From assembly GCF_016820585.1 (NCBI RefSeq), contig NZ_JADHDX010000007.1, forward strand, positions 109,951-173,950: a stretch of DNA of 64,000 bases. The letters are read 5' to 3'. This DNA is from Arthrobacter beigongshangensis. GTDB taxonomy: Bacteria; Bacillota; Bacilli; Bacillales_A; Planococcaceae. The notes below the pieces were generated by a model. The model saw only the letters and a list, made by a program, of their open reading frames with translations. It was not told the origin of the DNA and did not search any database. A program made the position numbers and the translations under genes. This document shows, in pieces, positions 27,413-36,757 of this stretch (position 1 is the first letter of the stretch; each line of letters begins with the position of its first letter).

Positions 27413-28939
27413 ATGTCTGAATCTGAATATATCCTTGAGTTAAATGGAATCACAAAAGAATTCCCAGGCGTAAGAGCATTAGATAATGTTCACTTCAAAT
27501 TAAAACCGGGAGAAATACATGCACTTATGGGAGAGAACGGTGCCGGTAAATCTACTTTCATTAAAATTATTACAGGTGTGCATCCGCCAAACGCCGGGGA
27601 AATGTATTTAAACGGAGAAAAAATATCTTTTAGCAATCCTAAAGAAGCCCAAAACATGGGGATTGCAGCTATTTATCAAAATGTAACGAACTATCCAGAT
27701 TTAAGTGTTACTGAAAACATCTTTATGAGTCATCAAAAAGTACATGCAAAAACGAAAAGATTAAATTGGGGTACCATGCATGCCGAAGCAAAAAGAATCT
27801 TGCAACAACTTGGATCAACGATTGATCCGAAAATGGAAATGCAAGCGCTAAGTGTTGCCCAACAACAAATTATTGAAATTGCAAAGGCTATATCGACAAA
27901 TGCCAAAATCATCATCATGGATGAACCGACTGCCGCACTGACAGCAAGGGAAAGCGAAGAACTCTATAAAATCACAGAAAAACTAAGAGATAGTGGAACT
28001 TCTATTATCTTCATTTCCCACAGATTCGAAGATATTTACCGGTTAGCGAGTCAAGTAACTGTTTTACGAGATTCAAAATATATCGGATCCTGGCAAATCG
28101 ATGAAATTTCAAATGACCAACTCATTGTTGCAATGGTTGGGAGGGAAATTACACAAGTATTTCCCGATAAAAAAGGAAGTATCGGGGATAAGTTATTTGA
28201 AGTAAAAAACCTATCCAAAATGGGGTTGTTTGCAGACATCTCCTTTACACTTCACAAAGGAGAAATCCTTGGTATGACTGGCCTAATAGGGGCTGGACGA
28301 ACAGAAGTATGCCAAGCACTCTTCGGCATAGCCCCTTATGATCAAGGTGAAGTTTTTTTAAATAATAAAAAAATTGAAATTAAACAACCCAAACAGGCAA
28401 TGAAATTGGGTATCGGTTATTTGCCTGAAGATCGCCAATTACAAGGATTAGTTTTTGATTGGGACATTGGAAAAAACATTTCATTGCCAGCATTAACGAA
28501 GCTATCCAAAATGGGCTGGTTAAGTAACAAGAATGAGGCAGCCATCGCAAAAAGACTTGCCGAAAAAGTAGATGTTAAAGCACAATCCATTTTCGATTTG
28601 GTAAGTTCTTTATCAGGTGGAAACCAACAAAAAGTTGCTGTTGCCAAATTGTTGACAGCTGATTTAGATGTCATTATTTTGGACGAACCAACAAAAGGTG
28701 TAGATATTGGAGCAAAGTCTGCGATTTATGAAATCATAAACGATTTGGCAGCACAGGGATATGGAATCATTATGATTTCTTCTGAAATGCCGGAAATATT
28801 AGGAATGAGCGACCGAATTATCGTCATGCGTGATGGACGAATCGCAAACACTTTCAATAAGGCAGAAGCAACCCAAGAACGTATCCTTGAGGCAGCACTC
28901 AGTGAAACGACTCCTTCTAAGGAAATATTAAAAGTATAG
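27413..28939 (+). CDS. Sugar ABC transporter ATP-binding protein (CUT2, probable rhamnose)
   Basis: This 508-residue protein has two tandem ATPase domains, the layout of CUT2 sugar transporters (RbsA/XylG/RhaT type). The first has Walker A GENGAGKST and Walker B IIIMDEPTAALT. The second has GLIGAGRTE in place of a canonical Walker A, signature LSGGNQQKVAVAK and IILDEPTKGVD. I chose the ATG at 27413 after AAGGGAGGAAGGG rather than the ATG at 27368. It heads a four-gene operon with two permeases and a binding protein, divergent from rhaEW. Rhamnose import is inferred from location only. Confidence 0.9.
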   Translation: MSESEYILELNGITKEFPGVRALDNVHFKLKPGEIHALMGENGAGKSTFIKIITGVHPPNAGEMYLNGEKISFSNPKEAQNMGIAAIYQNVTNYPDLSVTENIFMSHQKVHAKTKRLNWGTMHAEAKRILQQLGSTIDPKMEMQALSVAQQQIIEIAKAISTNAKIIIMDEPTAALTARESEELYKITEKLRDSGTSIIFISHRFEDIYRLASQVTVLRDSKYIGSWQIDEISNDQLIVAMVGREITQVFPDKKGSIGDKLFEVKNLSKMGLFADISFTLHKGEILGMTGLIGAGRTEVCQALFGIAPYDQGEVFLNNKKIEIKQPKQAMKLGIGYLPEDRQLQGLVFDWDIGKNISLPALTKLSKMGWLSNKNEAAIAKRLAEKVDVKAQSIFDLVSSLSGGNQQKVAVAKLLTADLDVIILDEPTKGVDIGAKSAIYEIINDLAAQGYGIIMISSEMPEILGMSDRIIVMRDGRIANTFNKAEATQERILEAALSETTPSKEILKV

Positions 28940-28971
28940 CACCATGTGATAAACCGAAAGGAGTGTAATGA

Positions 28972-30009
28972 ATGCGTGAAAATACGTTGAATGCAGTAGC
29001 TCAGCCCGAGATTCCGCCTAAGAAAACCTCAATACTAGCGAACATTTCTAAATTTAGAGAGCTTGGGCTTCTCGGGTTTATCGTTATTATTAGCCTTGTT
29101 GTCCAGCTGCGTAATCCAAGCTTTTTAAGCGGAGAAAATATTAACGATATGTTCACAAACACAGCCATTTTGAGTATTTTAGCTCTAGGCATGATGCTTG
29201 TTTTAATCACACGAGGAATTGACCTGTCCATTGGGGCAATTATTGCCTTATCTGGCATGATTTCTGCCCAAGTAGTCAGTATCTATCAGGGGTTGAATCC
29301 ATTTCTCGCCATTTTACTAGGTATCGCCGTGGGTATTATTTGCGGGGTTGTCAATGGATTCCTTGTAGCTAAAGTAGGCATTCTTCCAATTATCGCTACA
29401 CTTGCACTAATGAATATCTTTAGAGGAATGGCTTTCACAATAAGTGGTGGTGAATGGATTAGTGCCTATCAAATGCCCGAAAGCTTTGTTGCAATAGCAA
29501 CCGGAAAAACATTGGGATTAAACAATTTGATTGTCATCGCGATTATCATCTATCTTGCTTTCTTCTACTTTGTAAACCATACACGAACTGGCAGACAAAT
29601 CTATGCTGTCGGAAGCAATCCTGACTCAGCTACTGTAAGTGGTATTAATGAAACGAAAATTTTAATGCTTGTATATACAATTATGGGTGGACTCGCGGGT
29701 CTTTCCGGCGTCCTTTGGGTTTCTAAGTTTGCTTCAGCACAAGGGGATACCGCTGCTGGTTACGAGTTAACCGTTATTGCAGCATGTATTTTAGGTGGAG
29801 TCAGTATCGCGGGTGGTTCCGGGAAAATTTCTGGAGTCATTCTTGGCGCTATGTTATTCGGATTATTGAACAATGCGCTTCCTTTGTTAAACGTTTCTCC
29901 TTTCTGGCAATCGAGTATCCAGGGAGCAATCATCCTCATAGCTGTCATCTTTAACACACTAGTTAAAAGAGGCGTTGATTTAAATAATTTAATGAGGAGG
30001 AGGATTTAA
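28972..30009 (+). CDS. Sugar ABC transporter permease 1 (CUT2)
   Basis: This 345-residue integral membrane protein of the RbsC/XylH/RhaP family carries ALGMMLVLITRGIDLSIGAIIALSGM (about 65-90) and GSNPDSATVSGINETKI. It also has AACILGGVSIAGGSGKISGVILGAML, the conserved late motif. It follows the ATPase gene by 32 bases with an AAAGGAGTG ribosome site, and precedes a second permease by three bases. Paired permeases are found in rhamnose (RhaP/RhaQ) and autoinducer-2 type transporters. The location favours rhamnose. Confidence 0.9.
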   Translation: MRENTLNAVAQPEIPPKKTSILANISKFRELGLLGFIVIISLVVQLRNPSFLSGENINDMFTNTAILSILALGMMLVLITRGIDLSIGAIIALSGMISAQVVSIYQGLNPFLAILLGIAVGIICGVVNGFLVAKVGILPIIATLALMNIFRGMAFTISGGEWISAYQMPESFVAIATGKTLGLNNLIVIAIIIYLAFFYFVNHTRTGRQIYAVGSNPDSATVSGINETKILMLVYTIMGGLAGLSGVLWVSKFASAQGDTAAGYELTVIAACILGGVSIAGGSGKISGVILGAMLFGLLNNALPLLNVSPFWQSSIQGAIILIAVIFNTLVKRGVDLNNLMRRRI

Positions 30010-30012
30010 CTT

Positions 30013-31041
30013 ATGAGCCCTAAAACAACAACTTCTCAGCAGGAGTACATCCCACGGACTTTATTGGATAAAAAAAGTTTTTCTCTTAAAAGTTTCTTCT
30101 TCCAATGGGAATGGATGCTTATACTCATTCTTTTCGCTGTGTTTTTAGTCAACTCCAACATCTCGCCGTACTTCTTTAACTACGGCAGTTTGCGTGACGG
30201 AACAATGATTTTCTTGGATAAAGCCTTTATTGTCTTCCCGATGGCACTCGTCATGATTTTGCGGGACATTGATATTTCTGTAGGGTCAACGGTCGCTTTA
30301 TCATCCGTTGTCATGGCAACCTCTTATAACTTATTAGGTCTTCCTATGGAGGTTTCCATTGTCATTTGTCTCGCAGTCGGTGCCCTTTGTGGGTTAATCA
30401 ATGGATTCTTAATTGTAAAGTTCAAGGAGTTGTCCGCTGTTATTGTGACATTAAGTACAATGATTTTGTATAGAGGAATCGCTTATGTCATTCTGGAAGA
30501 TCAAGCTTCAGGAAAATTCCCTGAATGGTTCGGTTTTTTCGGATGGGGGTATGTGTTCGGAGTTCCCTTTATACTAGTACTCTTTGTTATCGTTGCCATC
30601 GCATTCGGCTTGCTTCTCCATAAAACAACATTTGGTCGTGAAGTGTATGCGATGGGGAAAAATCCAACTGCAAGTCGTTTCTCAGGTGTCAAAGTAGATA
30701 AAATCAAAATTATTGTCTTTACACTAACTGGGCTAATGGCTGGACTGACTGCTATCTTTTTAACTTCCCGAATGGGGAGTGCTCGACCAAATATCGCAAC
30801 AATGTATGAACTCGATGTGATTGCTATGGCAGCACTTGGCGGAATCAGCACGGCAGGCGGAAAAGGAAGAATACTTGGCACAGTAATTGCTATATTCATC
30901 ATCGGGTATCTTCAATATGGGCTTGGATTGATTAATATTCCGGCTCAAACACTTCTTATCGTAATTGGAATCCTGCTTATCCTAGCGGTTTCCGTTCCCA
31001 AAATTAAGGTTCCCACATTTTTAGCAAGAAAAAAAGAATAA
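30013..31041 (+). CDS. Sugar ABC transporter permease 2 (CUT2)
   Basis: This 342-residue permease is paralogous to the preceding gene. It has the corresponding motifs ALVMILRDIDISVGSTVALSSV, NPTASRFSGVKVDKIK and ALGGISTAGGKGRILGTVIAIFI, with about nine membrane segments. It follows permease 1 by three bases with GAGGAGGAGG upstream, so the two are cotranslated and probably form a heterodimer. No other oddities were seen. Confidence 0.9.
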   Translation: MSPKTTTSQQEYIPRTLLDKKSFSLKSFFFQWEWMLILILFAVFLVNSNISPYFFNYGSLRDGTMIFLDKAFIVFPMALVMILRDIDISVGSTVALSSVVMATSYNLLGLPMEVSIVICLAVGALCGLINGFLIVKFKELSAVIVTLSTMILYRGIAYVILEDQASGKFPEWFGFFGWGYVFGVPFILVLFVIVAIAFGLLLHKTTFGREVYAMGKNPTASRFSGVKVDKIKIIVFTLTGLMAGLTAIFLTSRMGSARPNIATMYELDVIAMAALGGISTAGGKGRILGTVIAIFIIGYLQYGLGLINIPAQTLLIVIGILLILAVSVPKIKVPTFLARKKE

Positions 31042-31107
31042 CTTTTGTTACTTTACAGTTGCACTGACTGTTTTGTATATAACACCCATTAAAAGGAGGA
31101 GAAAGTG

Positions 31108-32196
31108 TTGACTAATCTAAAAAAAATGTCTATGTTCTTTTTTACAATGGTACTAGCACTAATTATGTTAGCCGCTTGTAGCCAAGAACCGCCAAGCAGT
31201 GGAGGTAACAAAGATACAGATGAGGCTAAGGGTACGGAGAAGCCCGAAGAAAAAGACAACGGTGAAAAAGACAAGTATGCCTTCATTTTCAAAAATACTG
31301 GAAATCCTTATGGTGAGAAAATGATGGATGGATTTAAAGATGCAATTGAAGAACTTGGTGGGGAAGTTATTTTACGCTCACCAGATCAACCAACAGCAGA
31401 GGGGCAAATTCAAATTATTGAACAGCTCATCCAACAAAAAGTAACTGCAATCGCCATTGCTGGAAATGACAACGATGCTTTGGAGCCAGTATTGAAAAAA
31501 GCAATGAATCAAGGGATTAAAGTTCTTTCTGTAGACTCTGCTGTTAACGCGGATAGCCGTATTCTACACGTCAACCAGGCTAACCCAGAAAGAATAGGAC
31601 GTATTCAAATTGAAGCAGTTGCTGAAATGATTGGTGGCGCAGGAGAAATTGCAGTGTTAAGTGCAACTTCCCAAGCAACAAACCAAAATCTTTGGATTGA
31701 GTGGATGCAAAAAGAGTTAGAGGAACCCGCATATAAAGATATTACTCTTGTAAAAGTTGCATACGGTGATGACTTACGAGATAAAAGTGTTTCTGAAACA
31801 GAGGCGTTGTTAAAATCTTATCCAGATTTGAAGGCTATCATTGCTCCAACAACTGTTGGAATTGCAGCAGCTGGGAAAGTGCTAACGGATAAGAATTTAC
31901 AAGACAAAGTAAAATTAACTGGGCTTGGTCTTCCAAGCGAAATGGCAACGTATCTTGAAAATGGAGTTTCACCGTGGATGTACCTGTGGAATCCAATCGA
32001 TGTTGGCTCTGCCGCAGGATACATTGCTCACGCTTTAGTAACTGGTGATATTACAGGTGCGTTAGGTGAAAGCGTGGAAACGGGTGTGTTTGGAGAATTG
32101 GACATCGTAGAAGATGGTGATGGAACACAAGTTATGCTTGGAGATCCATATAAGTTTGACGCGGACAATATCGGGGAATGGAAAGACGTTTATTAA
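31108..32196 (+). CDS. Sugar-binding lipoprotein of the CUT2 transporter
   Basis: This 362-residue periplasmic-binding-protein type I lipoprotein has a basic start, a hydrophobic core and a lipobox LAAC with C24. A Glu/Lys-rich linker follows, then the two-lobed fold (KYAFIFKNTGNPYGEKMMDG, TAIAIAGNDNDALEPVLKKA, KLTGLGLPSEMATYL). I chose the TTG at 31108, eight bases after AAAGGAGGA. The GTG at 31105 is too close. It resembles RhaS-type rhamnose-binding proteins. It ends the transporter operon and is followed by a terminator. Confidence 0.88.
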   Translation: MTNLKKMSMFFFTMVLALIMLAACSQEPPSSGGNKDTDEAKGTEKPEEKDNGEKDKYAFIFKNTGNPYGEKMMDGFKDAIEELGGEVILRSPDQPTAEGQIQIIEQLIQQKVTAIAIAGNDNDALEPVLKKAMNQGIKVLSVDSAVNADSRILHVNQANPERIGRIQIEAVAEMIGGAGEIAVLSATSQATNQNLWIEWMQKELEEPAYKDITLVKVAYGDDLRDKSVSETEALLKSYPDLKAIIAPTTVGIAAAGKVLTDKNLQDKVKLTGLGLPSEMATYLENGVSPWMYLWNPIDVGSAAGYIAHALVTGDITGALGESVETGVFGELDIVEDGDGTQVMLGDPYKFDADNIGEWKDVY

Positions 32197-32234
32197 ACCG
32201 ATAATCAATTCAACATACGAATAATCAATGAATC

Positions 32235-32287
32235 GGGAATATTGTTCTTCTTATCAGAATAGATAAGTTGCTATATTCCCTTTTTTT
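32235..32287 (+). terminator. Terminator of the sugar ABC operon
   Basis: Arms GGGAATAT (32235-32242) and ATATTCCC (32273-32280) enclose an inner CTTATC/GATAAG stem and are followed by seven T residues. Read-through to the AraC gene may occur, since its ribosome site begins right after. Confidence 0.88.
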
Positions 32288-32302
32288 ACGAGGAGGATTC
32301 CT

Positions 32303-33205
32303 ATGAATTATTATTGGGAAAAAGCTGAATGCCACTGGTCAGAGGATTCGGTACGACTTATTTCTACTCCTTCAGCAGAGGCACGCTCTGCATTTTTTTA
32401 TATTCAAGAGATTGGTCATTTTAAAACTTTATATCCATTTTTTACAGAAAGGCAACATTTGGATTCGTATTTAATTGTGCATACGTTGAGCGGGAATGGA
32501 CAATTGACCTATAATAATACAACCTATTCTCTTGGCCCTGGCGACTTATTTTTTATCGATTGTAATAACTATCAATTGTATCAGACCTCAAATGAAGATT
32601 CCTGGGAAATACTGTGGATCCATATTAAAGGAAGTACGACTGCTGAATATTACAAACACTACTCAAAAAGCAATTCGCCAGTAAGCATTTCCCATCAAGA
32701 ATCTCACGTTCCTTATTTAATGCAACAGCTTATTCAACTTCATCAATTGGATAAAGCGAGTCTGAAGACTGAAATAATAAGTTCTAAACTCATCCTTGAT
32801 CTACTAACGGAGGTTTTATTGAACAGTAGCGAATTGAATAAGAATACAGCAATTACACCAGATTATATTGAACAAATGAAAACGGAGTTGGAAGTTAATT
32901 ATGATAAAAAAATAACCCTCACACAACTTTCTAAACTTTTCGCGGTAAACAAATACCAATTAGCTAAGGAATTTAAACATTACATCGGGATTACCCCAAA
33001 TGAATATTTAATAAATAGACGAATAACGAAAGCTAAAGACCTGCTGAAAAATACTAATTTAACAATTTCCTCGATTTCTTTTCAAGTGGGCATTGATAAT
33101 GTTAGTCATTTTATTAACTTATTTAAAGACCGGGTGGATAGTACACCGCTTTCTTTTCGAAAACATTGGCAAAACGGATGGAATGATTCGAAAAAAGCAA
33201 AATAG
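32303..33205 (+). CDS. AraC-family transcriptional regulator
   Basis: This 300-residue regulator has an N-terminal cupin-like effector domain (YLIVHTLSGNGQLTYNNTTYSLGPGDLFFID, about 53-84) and a C-terminal pair of helix-turn-helices (about 190-290; LTQLSKLFAVNKYQLAKEFKHYIGITPNEYL and ISSISFQVGIDNVSHFINLFKD). It begins 15 bases after the sugar ABC terminator with GAGGAGG upstream. Its place points to control of the rhamnose transporter and perhaps rhaEW. This is inference. It is separate from the DeoR-type RhaR, so the locus would have two regulators. Confidence 0.88.
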   Translation: MNYYWEKAECHWSEDSVRLISTPSAEARSAFFYIQEIGHFKTLYPFFTERQHLDSYLIVHTLSGNGQLTYNNTTYSLGPGDLFFIDCNNYQLYQTSNEDSWEILWIHIKGSTTAEYYKHYSKSNSPVSISHQESHVPYLMQQLIQLHQLDKASLKTEIISSKLILDLLTEVLLNSSELNKNTAITPDYIEQMKTELEVNYDKKITLTQLSKLFAVNKYQLAKEFKHYIGITPNEYLINRRITKAKDLLKNTNLTISSISFQVGIDNVSHFINLFKDRVDSTPLSFRKHWQNGWNDSKKAK

Positions 33206-33301
33206 GAATAAAGGAACCCCTTGAGACTTAACTTTACCAGGAGTATATTAAATCTTCGAGTGAGAGTTCATTCATTGCTCCTTCCCTTCATCCCGCTAAA
33301 G

Positions 33302-33340
33302 TTTATTACTATAGAATTGAGATGATTCTATAGTAATAAA
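33302..33340. repeat. 16-bp perfect inverted repeat
   Basis: TTTATTACTATAGAAT (33302-33317) and ATTCTATAGTAATAAA (33325-33340) pair perfectly around 7 bases, about 100 bases after the AraC gene. It has no poly-U tail. It may be a weak transcription end or an operator-like dyad, and its inner end (AGAAT..ATTCT) matches the dyad at 27307. Confidence 0.65.
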
Positions 33341-33414
33341 TACAATGCTTTATTGGCGTAACAGGATTTTACAGAACGCACGGACTTGCCCAATTGATTA
33401 TGATCTTCCCATAC

Positions 33415-33460
33415 ACAGACATCCCAAGAATCAAGCACTGATTCCTGGGATGTTCTGTCT
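33415..33460 (-). terminator. Terminator of rlmD
   Basis: A long stem joins ACAGACATCCCAAGAATCA (33415-33433) with the complementary stretch 33439-33460, with small imperfections that are G-U compatible on the minus strand. It lies directly beyond the rlmD stop. Confidence 0.75.
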
Positions 33461-34861
33461 TTATTTCTCCAACACCAACAAAGCGACTAGCTCCACATGC
33501 ACTGTATGCGGGAATAAGTCGACAGGTTGCACGGTTTTAAGCGTGTAGCCGAACGGTAATAATTCAGTTAGATCCGTCGCGAATGTGTCAGGATTGCAGG
33601 ATACATAGACAATCCGTTTCGGCTTTGAGCGTCCGATACGGCGCATTACTTTCCCACCAGCACCGCTACGTGGTGGGTCCACCAATAGAATATCAGCGAA
33701 TCCAAAATGCTCATGCATCTCATCCAGTCCTCTACGTGCGTCACGGGCCAGGAATGTCGTGTTATGCAAATCATTATCGACGGCATTGCGTTTTGCAGAT
33801 GCAATCGATGTCTCGACAATCTCAATTCCCGCCAATTCCTTCACACGTGCAGCGAACGGTAAGGAGAACGTGCCGACACCACAAAACAGATCGATCATTT
33901 TCTCATCTTCCTGTGGTTTCCCCATTTCAAGCGCAAGGTCCACAAGCTTTTGGGCTTGTTTTGGGTTCGTCTGGAAAAATGTATCGAACCAAAGTCGATA
34001 GCGATAGCCAGCCATTTCATCATAAATGAAATCACGCCCCGCTAATAGATGCGTATCCTCTGATTGTGTGCGATCCGCCCAGTCCGTATTGACAAGCCAA
34101 AGAAGGCTTTTCACATTCGGGAACTTTTTCGTAATCCGCTCGACCAGATTTTCAACGGCAGACGTCAATTCACCATCAGGTGTTTTCGTAGCGAACAATG
34201 CCAACATCATTTCACCAGTCGCATGCGATTCTCGCACCATCAAATGACGAAGCAGTCCCTCATGCGCATCCTTGTCATAGCCTTTAAGCTCGAACTCTTT
34301 TACCCACTCACCAATCTCCAACATACCATCGACCATATTTTGGCCTGCTATCAAACACGTTTCCAATGGAATAATCTTGCGGAAATTCCCTTGCTCATGC
34401 ATGCCGATATCCCCTGCAGGTGAAAACGTGAATTCCATCTTATTACGATAATGCCAAGGTTCGTCCATGCCAATCGTCTCTAGCACCAGTTCAGCATCTA
34501 ATCCTTCGCTCTCCAATGCCTTCTTCACTTGCTGGGTCTTATGCTTCAATTGACCTTCATACGTCCAGTGCTGCCAGACACAACCTCCACAAAGCTCAAA
34601 ATGTGGACAAGGTGCATCCGTCCGTTCAGGGCTTGCCACTAGTATCTCAGCAGGCATAACTTTTCTCCAGCGCTTATCGGGCTGATCTACGACTACCTGC
34701 ACCGACTCCCCAGGGAGCGTCTGTGGTATTGTCAGTTTCAGCTTTCTAGGATTAAAAGCTTTATCTTTAGCATTCTCACGCCAAACTGCAGATTGTCCAT
34801 TGCCCTTATGATCTAAATGGTCAATTTTCGCAACTAATGTTTCTTCTTTTATAACAGTCAA
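33461..34861 (-). CDS. rlmD: 23S rRNA (uracil-C5)-methyltransferase
   Basis: This 466-residue RumA-family enzyme methylates uracil C5 in 23S rRNA. It has an N-terminal TRAM domain and iron-sulphur cysteines (CPHFELCGGCVWQH). SAM-binding motifs follow (FFQTNPKQAQKL, MIDLFCGVGTFSLPFA, LLVDPPRSGAG), then the catalytic cysteine in YVSCNPDTFATDL. The start is a TTG at 34861, about nine bases after AAAGGGG. A diverged copy of only its 3' end lies at 14967-15300. It stands alone, flanked by terminators. Confidence 0.93.
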   Translation of the reverse strand: MTVIKEETLVAKIDHLDHKGNGQSAVWRENAKDKAFNPRKLKLTIPQTLPGESVQVVVDQPDKRWRKVMPAEILVASPERTDAPCPHFELCGGCVWQHWTYEGQLKHKTQQVKKALESEGLDAELVLETIGMDEPWHYRNKMEFTFSPAGDIGMHEQGNFRKIIPLETCLIAGQNMVDGMLEIGEWVKEFELKGYDKDAHEGLLRHLMVRESHATGEMMLALFATKTPDGELTSAVENLVERITKKFPNVKSLLWLVNTDWADRTQSEDTHLLAGRDFIYDEMAGYRYRLWFDTFFQTNPKQAQKLVDLALEMGKPQEDEKMIDLFCGVGTFSLPFAARVKELAGIEIVETSIASAKRNAVDNDLHNTTFLARDARRGLDEMHEHFGFADILLVDPPRSGAGGKVMRRIGRSKPKRIVYVSCNPDTFATDLTELLPFGYTLKTVQPVDLFPHTVHVELVALLVLEK

Positions 34862-35009
34862 GGAATGATTCCCCTTTCAACAGTCCATTCGTATATTAAA
34901 GGATTATTTCCACACTATTTGTGTACCTCTTCAAAACAGACATACCTTGTCATTATAACGAAAATCGAACTGAAAGAACATGCTCTTCTTACAAGTTCAT
35001 CAATAAGAA

Positions 35010-35035
35010 AAGGCGCTGGTTTCATCCAACGCCTT
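35010..35035 (-). terminator. Probable terminator beyond the aldo/keto reductase gene
   Basis: AAGGCGCTGG (35010-35019) and CCAACGCCTT (35026-35035) pair fully on the minus strand with G-U allowed, followed by TTTCTT. It lies about 145 bases beyond the aldo/keto reductase stop. The rest of 34862-35179 holds nothing recognisable. Confidence 0.6.
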
Positions 35036-35179
35036 AAAGTGGAGCAAAAATTATTCAAGCAGCATTTATTTTATAATCACCAGTGAAGGCGCCTTACTGG
35101 GCTAGCTGAGCGTTATAAGTAGGATTCTTTATATCTAACCGTGATAACTTTTCATATTCATACTAGTACCTACCCTGAT

Positions 35180-36163
35180 TTAATAAGCACCCCGAATATT
35201 ATTGTGCACCTCATTCTTATAAAACTGTGCCAATTTATTCATTTCATTTTCCGAAAACCCAGCTACTTTTAACGCTTTCAAATTATCTTCTACTTGGGCA
35301 ACATTCTTAAAACCGGGGATTACACAAGATATCGCATCATGTTCTAAAATCCATTTTAATGCAGCTTGTGTCATACTCCCTCTATTTTCAGCAGTCCAGG
35401 ATAGCTTACTACTCAATTCCACACCTTTCTTAAATTCTAACCCTGCGAATGTTTCTCCGACATTAAACGCTTCTCCATCGCGGTTAAAGTGTCGATGATC
35501 ATCTGATTCAAACTGGGTATCGGCCACAAATTTACCCGTTAATAATCCACTCGCTAGTGGAACACGTGCGAGGATGCCGACACCTCTAGCTTTTGCTTGT
35601 GGAAATAGACTTTCTATTGGCTTTTGGCGCAACATGTTAAAGATGACCTGAAGTGTACGTACATTTGGCTGTTCAAGGCATAATAGGCCCTCTTCAACTG
35701 TTTCTACACTTACGCCATAATAACGAATCTTGCCTTGCTTCTTCAAACGATCAAGTACCTCAAACACTTGCCCGTCCTTTAAAATGTCCATTGGTGGACA
35801 ATGAATTTGAAATAAATCGATTTGGTCACGGTTAAGTCGTCTCAAGCTGTCCTCACAATACTTTGTGACGCTTTCCATTGAATAGGTTTGCGGATCATAG
35901 ATATCCCCTGCCCGGCAAAACTTCGTTGCAATATGGATATCTTGTTCTTTTCCCCTAGTTGCTTTTGCCAACAGTTCTTCACTATGTCCATCTCCATAAA
36001 CATCTGCGGTATCAAAAAAGTTTACACCTTGCCCTATTGCGTAGTCTAACGCTCTAAGTGATTCCTGATCATTCGTTTTTCCCCATGCCCCACCAATCGC
36101 CCAAGTGCCAAAGCTGAGTTCACTGACCTTTAAATCTGTATTACCTAATTGACGAAACTTCAT
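35180..36163 (-). CDS. Aldo/keto reductase
   Basis: This 327-residue NAD(P)H-dependent oxidoreductase has the TIM-barrel AKR features. These are SELSFGTWAIGG near the start, the FFDTADVYGDGHSEELL catalytic Asp/Tyr region (Y near 60), the lysine in IHIATKFC, and LFQIHCPPMD for the histidine. The C-terminal cofactor region is CVIPGFKNVAQVEDNLKAL. The ATG follows AAGGGAGTGGG. The substrate is unknown. Its neighbourhood of sugar genes suggests a sugar aldehyde or stress-derived carbonyl, which is only inference. Confidence 0.9.
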   Translation of the reverse strand: MKFRQLGNTDLKVSELSFGTWAIGGAWGKTNDQESLRALDYAIGQGVNFFDTADVYGDGHSEELLAKATRGKEQDIHIATKFCRAGDIYDPQTYSMESVTKYCEDSLRRLNRDQIDLFQIHCPPMDILKDGQVFEVLDRLKKQGKIRYYGVSVETVEEGLLCLEQPNVRTLQVIFNMLRQKPIESLFPQAKARGVGILARVPLASGLLTGKFVADTQFESDDHRHFNRDGEAFNVGETFAGLEFKKGVELSSKLSWTAENRGSMTQAALKWILEHDAISCVIPGFKNVAQVEDNLKALKVAGFSENEMNKLAQFYKNEVHNNIRGAY

Positions 36164-36225
36164 TTACTACCCACTCCCTTAGTTTTAATAGTAAGAAAAC
36201 CTTTCATCTAAAAAACTAAAATTAA

Positions 36226-36247
36226 GCACCAACTAATTAGTTGGTGC
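36226..36247 (-). terminator. Perfect 22-bp palindrome after truncated xylB
   Basis: GCACCAACTAATTAGTTGGTGC is fully self-complementary and lies 14 bases beyond the truncated xylB stop. A degenerate version accompanies the xylB relic at 14.8 kb. It is probably the old xylB terminator. Confidence 0.7.
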
Positions 36248-36260
36248 CCAGTATACATAA

Positions 36261-36757
36261 TTACCTTCGAAATGCTACAAGTTTTTCGTTCACATCTTTT
36301 GTTTGAGTATAAACAGTTTGATAAAGGTCAAACAGCTTTTTATATTTCGTCACATTTTCTCGGTTTGGTACAAATTGTTTATCAACCTTTAAAAATGTAT
36401 CTGCACATTGCTGGAGTGAATCAAACCATCCACATCCATAGGCGGCCAACATCGCTGCCCCCATGCCTGGGCCCTGCTCACTTTCAAGTCTGACAATTGT
36501 AGCGTCAAAAATATCTGCTTGCATTTGAAGCCATACTTCATTTTTCGCACCACCACCAATTGAGACAATTGTATCGATTTCTTTCCCGCTACGTCGGAAA
36601 ATCTCAATGGATTCATTTAGCGAAAATGTAATGCCTTCAAGTACCGCTCGCACAAAATCTTTTCGTTGATGAGCATTATCCATGCCGATAAAGCTAGCAC
36701 GAATCGTCGCATCTGCATGTGGTGTCCTTTCACCAACTACATAAGGGGTAAATAGTA
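36261..36757 (-). pseudogene. xylB: Truncated xylulokinase gene (3' part only)
   Basis: About 165 codons match the C-terminal third of the intact xylulokinase at 40337-41836 (for example DFVRAVLEGITFSLNESI, SIGGGAKN, SEQGPGMGAAMLAAYGCGWF). Homology runs upstream through FTPYVVGERTPHADATIRASF and stops abruptly near 36757, where IS-derived sequence begins. An internal ATG at 36683 gives a 140-residue frame, but the sugar-binding and first ATPase parts of the FGGY fold are missing. A functional kinase is unlikely. Its sequence differs enough from the intact copy to be an old paralogue. Confidence 0.9.
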
